Positions 60,760 to 64,000 of a DNA stretch of 64,000 nt are shown here, piece after piece. The stretch lies in the NCBI GenBank assembly GCA_013433145.1, contig CM024187.1, forward strand, positions 3,674,826 through 3,738,825. Reading direction: 5' to 3'. The translations under genes and the position numbers were made by a program. Source of the stretch: Ascaris suum. Its lineage: Eukaryota; Nematoda; Chromadorea; Rhabditida; Ascarididae. The number at the start of each line of letters is the position of its first letter. Positions within the stretch are counted from its first letter, which is position 1. Below the pieces are notes generated by a model that made no database searches, had not been told where the DNA came from, and saw nothing but the letters and a program-made list of their open reading frames with translations.

Positions 60760-61062
60760 TGATGTCGTAAAAGCGGTGGGAAGGAGGACCGGGAGGGGAG
60801 GGGTTCAGCGGCACTAAAGTGCCACAGTTTAACTAAAATTGACCTTCGTATTCATCACGTTCGAAACCTTAGTCAAACGAATTTTGTGGAAAATTTGCGA
60901 CCGAAACTTCGAGTCTTAGTTGAATTACAGGGCACCTTTTTCCGTTTATTTCGTCGGGCTGATCCACTGCTTACGGCGGATATATCACTTTTGGGCCAGA
61001 TGCGAAGTATGGTGCGAGCGGAAGATGGGCTTTTTTTTAATGGAGCTCTAGGGCGATGACGT
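60760..61062 (+). CDS. Open segment of about 100 codons, possible terminal exon, unidentified
   Basis: Open from 60760 to a TGA at 61060-61062 with coding-like composition (FVENLRPKLRVLVEL, FFRLFRRADPLLT, LLGQMRSMVRAEDG). Possible acceptors are GAATTACAG at 60930 or GTGCCACAG near 60827. It has no early Met, as expected for an internal or last exon. The family is not recognised; it may belong with the other candidate exons in this interval. Confidence 0.35.
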
Positions 61063-61560
61063 CATGAGAACTAAACAAATTGGGATCTCTATTATCTCAG
61101 CGTAAATGCTCTATAGTGAACATTCTGTTGTAGGATCAGAATCTCCAAAAAAAAAAAATCCCTTCCCGTGAAATTCTGATGCAATACATCACCTCTTTCG
61201 TTGGCTTTTATGGACATATAAATTTCCCTCTTTATTTATATGTGACTTTATTATAAATGCGACATTATGCAGTGCTTATATCTATTCGTATGTATTCAGT
61301 ATATTTTCCCCTTTTAAATGTAATTTCTTTTTCTTACCTGAATGCACTATAAATCGTTTACGTTGGCTTTGGTTTATAGCCGATTGCGTAGAACTTAAGA
61401 AGTTTTCCAGTTGAGATGAAAACATGGAGGTGTGTTTTTGCTGAATGTTGAGTATAGTTGCAACAGAATGCTTTATTGGATGGAATTGCGGAAGCTTTAC
61501 ATTGCGTCGTTCATTTTCTTGCAGCATTTCATCGATATTTTTTGATGGTGTTTCTTGTTT

Positions 61561-61572
61561 ACCTTTTTTTAG
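61561..61572 (+). promoter_or_regulatory. Candidate trans-splice acceptor of tankyrase gene
   Basis: ACCTTTTTTTAG directly upstream of a 36-nt leader and the Met at 61609, as expected for a spliced-leader site. Confidence 0.5.
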
Positions 61573-61608
61573 GAGTCACAGAAGTGCTGACTCGTAAGCG
61601 GTTCGTTA

Positions 61609-63531
61609 ATGGCGCCCAAGAAATCACGTGCAAATTTACAGTCGTATTCTAGTCATAGCCACTACAAAGGTATGTTTTGAATCGACATTTTGCTATCGTG
61701 CCGCTAAGTGATTGAATCGTCGAAAGGAAAAAGGCATTCGTTGTTGATGAGAGCGTTTTGTATGCTTATGGTGATGTGGTGAAGTGCTGTTGCTTTTGAC
61801 AAATCTGCTTGCAACAAATAATAGCATCAACGAAAAACTTTTGCGTACTTTTATTTTATGGCCACTTGTCATTTATAGCTATTCCTTGTAATTTTCCTGA
61901 TTATTTATAGTATACTTTGTGGCCATTATAAACTGTACTACTTTATAGCCATTATAAACTGTATATCCAAGGTTTATTCGAATACAATAAGGAATAGGAG
62001 CATGGCAAACGTAGACCCGAAACAGACGCTATATTGATTCACGACCGCCTATAATATAGAGATTTACCTTATCATTTGATGATTCACCTTATGTCGGTAT
62101 ATCCCGCACAAATAAAATATGAAATTTTGCCCGATATTGTCTCATATGCCTTTTACGCGGAAATTGAAATATGCGAAATTGTACTATATAATCGTGTATC
62201 GGCTTACAGATAAAGAGCACGAAAGGAAGTGTGCATTATTGTTCGAAGCGTGTAAGAAAGGTGACTTGCAAGGTGCACTGCAATATTTAGATGCGAAAAC
62301 AGTGGATGAGGTTTGCGTTGTGCTGTTCGTTATCCAAATTTTATCACTAATTGATCCCTTTGAAACAATAGAGTGGCGTCTAATTGCATAGCGAAGCAGG
62401 TCATGTGACGACTCGTAACGTGATATTATGCACCAGTAGCACCATGGTTTACAGCTTATTGGAGTTCGCGCGCAGGTGCATTACCCGTATTTCCATCTCT
62501 CACAGAATCTGCGTTCGTCGAAGTTTATCCTCATTGATGTATTTTTACATTAATTTGTGTGTTGAAAAGTGCACGTATTCGTCACTTTATTTCAAATCAT
62601 CTATATGCAACAGAAGCAGGCATCTGTAGTAACAGTTGTAACTAAGGGCACAGTGTGTTAATGAGTGGTACTCTGTGCCTTTCCTTTCCTATAGCATGGT
62701 GTTGACTCCATCATATTGCGCGTATTTGTGTGTGATTATTATTGGCCAGGGCTGTGGGATACACTACAGCGCTGAAGTAGTATTCGCAGTTCCAATGAGG
62801 ACAGGAGCTGGTTTTCCGATGGTTGTAGGTTTTTCCGGCTTCCAAAAAATTTTGCAAGGAGATGGTTCGAAACGGTATGTTCGGAAAATTTATTTCGTTT
62901 ATTCCGTAATTGCTGAATTCGGAACTTTATAATCACTGACTGTTAAAATGTTTCGTCGGATGTTCTCATGCTTCAATATGCCACTATTAATAGCGGCAGT
63001 TCCACAATGTAGAATTGATATTAGCATTCCTTAGCAGTCATTTCGAAGAGTGGTTCAGTTCGATTACTCTAACTAGTGGTTCCTTTTTAAAGTTTTTTTG
63101 GTAGATGCAAAAGGATGTAATCTGCGCACTTTGTACTCGATGAAAACGATAAGGAATTACTCAATGGTGGCGGAATTGATTGTGTTCAAACGCAACTAAG
63201 ATATGGCCATGCATGTGTGTTTGTGGCTATGCAGGTATGTTATCTAATCCAAAGCATGTTGATTTTTATAGGTAGATGCGAATGGGCGCCATTCAACGCC
63301 GCTGCATGTTGCGGCTGGCTTCGGCAGATTGGAGTGCGTTGAAAAATTGATCGCAAGCGGAGCTGATTTTTGCAAGCGAGACGATAGTGGTTTGCAACCG
63401 TTGCACAATGCGTGCTCTTTCGGGCATGTTGACGTTGCACGACTCCTCATTGAGAAAGGTAGTCCAGTAACAACACCTGACAATTGGGGTTTCACACCTC
63501 TGCATGAGGGCCGCCGCGAAAGATAAGGCTA
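61609..63531 (+). CDS. tank-1: Tankyrase-type poly(ADP-ribose) polymerase, N-terminal ankyrin part (3' end outside window)
   Basis: Start of a PARP-family protein whose ankyrin clusters recruit substrates; SAM and catalytic domains would lie beyond the right edge. Exons: 61609-61669 (MAPKKSRANLQSY), 62210-62310 (LLFEACKKGDLQGAL) and 63273-about 63531. Phases agree: the Asp codon of YKDKEH is split by the first intron, and the second junction is phase 0. The third exon carries ankyrin repeats with STPLHVAAGFGRLE, LQPLHNACSFGHVDVA and WGFTPLHE, closely matching the wording of tankyrase cluster 1 (PLHNACSFGH is characteristic). The frame then breaks: GAGGGCCGCC gives GRRER and stop, while removing one G gives the expected HEAAAKDK. 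The identity as tankyrase rests on these repeats; another ankyrin protein is less likely. Confidence 0.8.
63273..63531 (+). other. Tankyrase ankyrin exon with apparent one-base insertion
   Basis: After TPLHE the sequence has three G where two would continue the ankyrin consensus (EAAAKDK). In the annotated frame a TAA follows at 63524-63526. No GT donor exists between the break and the stop, so splicing cannot rescue it. A GTGATT donor at 63532 is usable only in the corrected frame. Confidence 0.7.
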
Positions 63532-64000
63532 GTGATTTTCCTTCGGTTCGCTTCGTTTTCCTATCCGTAGTCGCTTTTGAGCGCCTTGTATCGTGTACCC
63601 GTCGTTATATCTGTTGATCTACATTGTTTATTAATTTGTATTAATGAAATGATGATATTCTAGTAGTAGGCGAGGAAAGACTATTGGCATTTGGCAGTAA
63701 TTTTCTATTATATCTGCTAAATAATACTAGGAACAGACACCTCTTTTTGCTTGAAAAAGAGAACATTGGGGAAAAAAGTTCTTTTCAAAACAAGATTCCA
63801 TAAATTTTGAAAACTTTTGAAGTTTTTCTCGACCCGAAAATCTCCTAAAAAAATCATCTTTTCGCTCAGTGCAAGTGCCAGTAGTGGAGAAACGTTTCGA
63901 CGCATTGTGCGGTCGCTTCAAATTCACGAGAGGATCATTTTAATGCGAAGACCGATCAAGGTTCGGTTCTGTTAGCGAACATCCTCTTTAATACGTATTC
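63532..64000. other. Tankyrase intron or downstream sequence
   Basis: AT-rich, no further ankyrin-like frame before the window ends. The next exon is presumably beyond 64000. Confidence 0.4.

Overview
This is eukaryotic genomic DNA, most likely from a nematode. Coding exons are short (about 35-230 nt) and separated by introns of a few hundred bases to about 2.5 kb. Acceptors are of the TTTCAG/TTTTAG type and donors of the GTAAGT/GTATGT type. Three 5' exons sit just behind strong acceptor-like sites, as expected for spliced-leader trans-splicing. The coding sequence resembles Caenorhabditis families but introns and intergenic spaces are much larger, so a clade V parasitic (strongylid-type) nematode is my inference. 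All gene models come from reading both strands and checking that reading-frame phase is conserved across each intron. Orthology calls rest on remembered family motifs, not on a search.

Layout: (1) 1-3949, plus strand, 3' part of a lipid phosphate phosphatase (PAP2 family), N-terminus outside the window. (2) 6651-10309, minus strand, a complete tetraspanin, convergent with gene 1. (3) About 10.3-18.4 kb, a large gene-poor interval. (4) 18555-28562, plus strand, a Polycomb RING1-type E3 ligase (spat-3-like), with a RING finger near the N-terminus and a RAWUL domain at the C-terminus. An alternative terminal exon with its own polyadenylation signal would give a RING-only protein. (5) About 28.6-35.2 kb, gene-poor. 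(6) 35295-55143, plus strand, a KDM7/PHF8-type histone demethylase (jmjd-1.2-like) with PHD finger, JmjC domain and the basic C-terminal tail of the family; 28 exons can be joined. Near its 3' end a 123-nt phase-symmetric exon occurs three times in tandem together with its flanking intron sequence. (7) 55.2-61.5 kb, mostly non-coding with scattered exon-like open segments I could not assign. (8) 61609 to beyond the right edge, plus strand, the start of a tankyrase (tank-1/pme-5-like), N-terminal ankyrin repeats only.

Three of the five genes (RING1-type ligase, KDM7 demethylase, tankyrase) act on chromatin or by post-translational modification and lie on the same strand, but each has its own long upstream region, so an operon is not supported. 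Two conserved exons (tetraspanin exon 2 and the tankyrase ankyrin exon) each appear to be off by a single base. This could be assembly error or real mutation and should be checked against reads.
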